From Chloroflexota bacterium (GTDB taxonomy: Bacteria > Chloroflexota > Anaerolineae > Anaerolineales > VGOW01), in NCBI GenBank assembly GCA_016215145.1, contig JACRLA010000255.1, positions 1-5,916 of the forward strand: a stretch of 5,916 bases of DNA. The letters run 5' to 3'. The stretch's first letter is position 1. Each line of letters starts with the position of its first letter. Of this stretch, positions 5,407-5,916 are shown piece after piece. The notes beneath the pieces are model-generated. The model searched no databases. It worked only from the letters and a program-made list of their open reading frames with translations, and was not told the origin of the DNA. The position numbers and the translations under genes were made by a program.

Positions 5407-5434
5407 TAATTCCTAATTCCTAATTCGTAATTTA
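5407..5434. repeat. TAATTCC heptamer repeat just upstream of the isomerase
   Basis: Four successive heptamers occur: TAATTCC (5407), TAATTCC (5414), TAATTCG (5421) and TAATTTA (5428). They end 4 nt before the ATG at 5439. The AT-rich array leaves no Shine-Dalgarno in front of that gene. It could supply -10-like sequence, but no matching -35 is obvious. Confidence 0.8.
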
Positions 5435-5438
5435 CAGA

Positions 5439-5916
5439 ATGGACTTCATTGACAACTACTTAACCGAACTTTCTAAATCAGTCGCGGCACTTTCACGCGA
5501 CGACTTGATGAAGGTTGCAGAAGCGATGATGCAAGCTTGGCGCGACGACAAAATTATTTTCATCATCGGTAACGGCGGCAGCGCGGCAACCGCCTCGCAC
5601 ATGATGAACGACTTCAACAAACTGACCATCGCCGAAGGCAAACGTCGTTTCCGAGCGTGGGCCCTCACCGATAATGTGCCGCTCATCAGCGCCTGGGGCA
5701 ATGACAACACCTTCGATTGGTCGTTCTCGCAACCGCTCCGCAACTTCATGCGTAAAGGCGATTACCTCATCGTCATCTCCACATCTGGCAACTCACCTAA
5801 TCTCGTTGACTCGGTCAAAGTCGCGCGCGAGATCGGCGCAGAAAAAGTCATCGGCTTGGTCGGCGACAAAGGCGGCAAGATCGCCGAAATGGCAGACATC
5901 GTCGTTCGCTTCCCCG
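5439..5916 (+). CDS. gmhA: SIS-domain sugar-phosphate isomerase, GmhA-like (D-sedoheptulose-7-phosphate isomerase), 3' end cut
   Basis: The reading frame is open from ATG 5439 to the window end (159 codons; GmhA is about 190-200, so some 35 are missing). The SIS fold is clear: IIFIIGNGGSAATASH (39-54), ALTDNVPLISAWGND (75-89), GDYLIVISTSGNSPN (107-121) and VIGLVGDKGG (137-146). GmhA turns sedoheptulose 7-phosphate into D-glycero-D-manno-heptose 7-phosphate, the substrate of the HddA-like kinase encoded upstream. His54 matches the metal-binding His61 of E. coli GmhA. Asp58 stands where E. coli has catalytic Glu65; I recall this as common in the GNGGSAATASH subgroup. The C-terminal Gln/His catalytic residues are outside the window. 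A 142-nt repeat-filled gap separates it from the transferase, so it may be expressed partly separately. Other ketose-phosphate substrates cannot be excluded. Confidence 0.86.
   Translation, partial: MDFIDNYLTELSKSVAALSRDDLMKVAEAMMQAWRDDKIIFIIGNGGSAATASHMMNDFNKLTIAEGKRRFRAWALTDNVPLISAWGNDNTFDWSFSQPLRNFMRKGDYLIVISTSGNSPNLVDSVKVAREIGAEKVIGLVGDKGGKIAEMADIVVRFP

Overview
The window looks like chromosomal DNA from an environmental bacterium, most likely a member of the Chloroflexota (Anaerolineae-like). This is inferred from gene style (a zinc-ribbon NAD-epimerase, an S23/Avd-type four-helix bundle protein, a GNGGSAATASH-type SIS protein, a 122-residue hypothetical of a kind I associate with that phylum) and from intergenic spaces filled with heptanucleotide repeats. 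No rRNA or marker gene is present, so the assignment is tentative.

Left part, minus strand (1-1252): a signal-peptide-less 5'-nucleotidase/UshA-type metallophosphatase (1-784, running off the left edge) lies downstream of a 122-residue hypothetical protein gene (884-1252). The hypothetical gene has a near-consensus sigma-70 promoter (1273-1301). Between the two lie a TTCATTG-type heptamer tandem repeat (815-895) and a strong intrinsic terminator hairpin (790-816) whose U-tract ends 5 nt before the nucleotidase start codon.

Divergent region (1253-1472): the minus-strand promoter, then an 85-bp imperfect dyad (1363-1447) built of CGCTG/CAGCG blocks at about 10-bp spacing and centred on 1405. 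A good Shine-Dalgarno follows (1460-1466).

Right part, plus strand (1473-5916): a probable surface-polysaccharide/glycan operon. The order is NAD-dependent sugar epimerase with a four-cysteine zinc-ribbon insert (1473-2582); four-helix bundle protein (2579-2914, ATGA overlap); HddA-like GHMP sugar kinase (2952-3983); polyprenyl-phosphate hexose-1-phosphate transferase-like membrane protein with an altered active site (3980-5296, ATGA overlap); and a GmhA-like SIS isomerase (5439 to the right edge). The isomerase and kinase together suggest the route sedoheptulose-7-P to D-glycero-D-manno-heptose-7-P to heptose-1,7-bisphosphate, i.e. toward a nucleotide-activated heptose. The epimerase would tailor a nucleotide sugar, and the transferase would start a glycan on a lipid carrier. 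The phosphatase (GmhB) and nucleotidyltransferase (HddC/HldE) steps are not visible and may lie to the right.

The most notable features are (i) four different heptamer repeats, all of the form TTCNNNN on one strand, at gene junctions and sometimes supplying a stop codon or replacing a ribosome-binding site; (ii) two dyad elements with the same plan (short tandem units mirrored about a T-rich loop); (iii) a phosphoglycosyl transferase that keeps the nucleophilic Asp but has His in place of the partner Glu and lacks several other signature residues; and (iv) a metallophosphatase whose GNHE motif is GNGE. I found no convincing evidence of a defence system, CRISPR array, DGR or insertion sequence.
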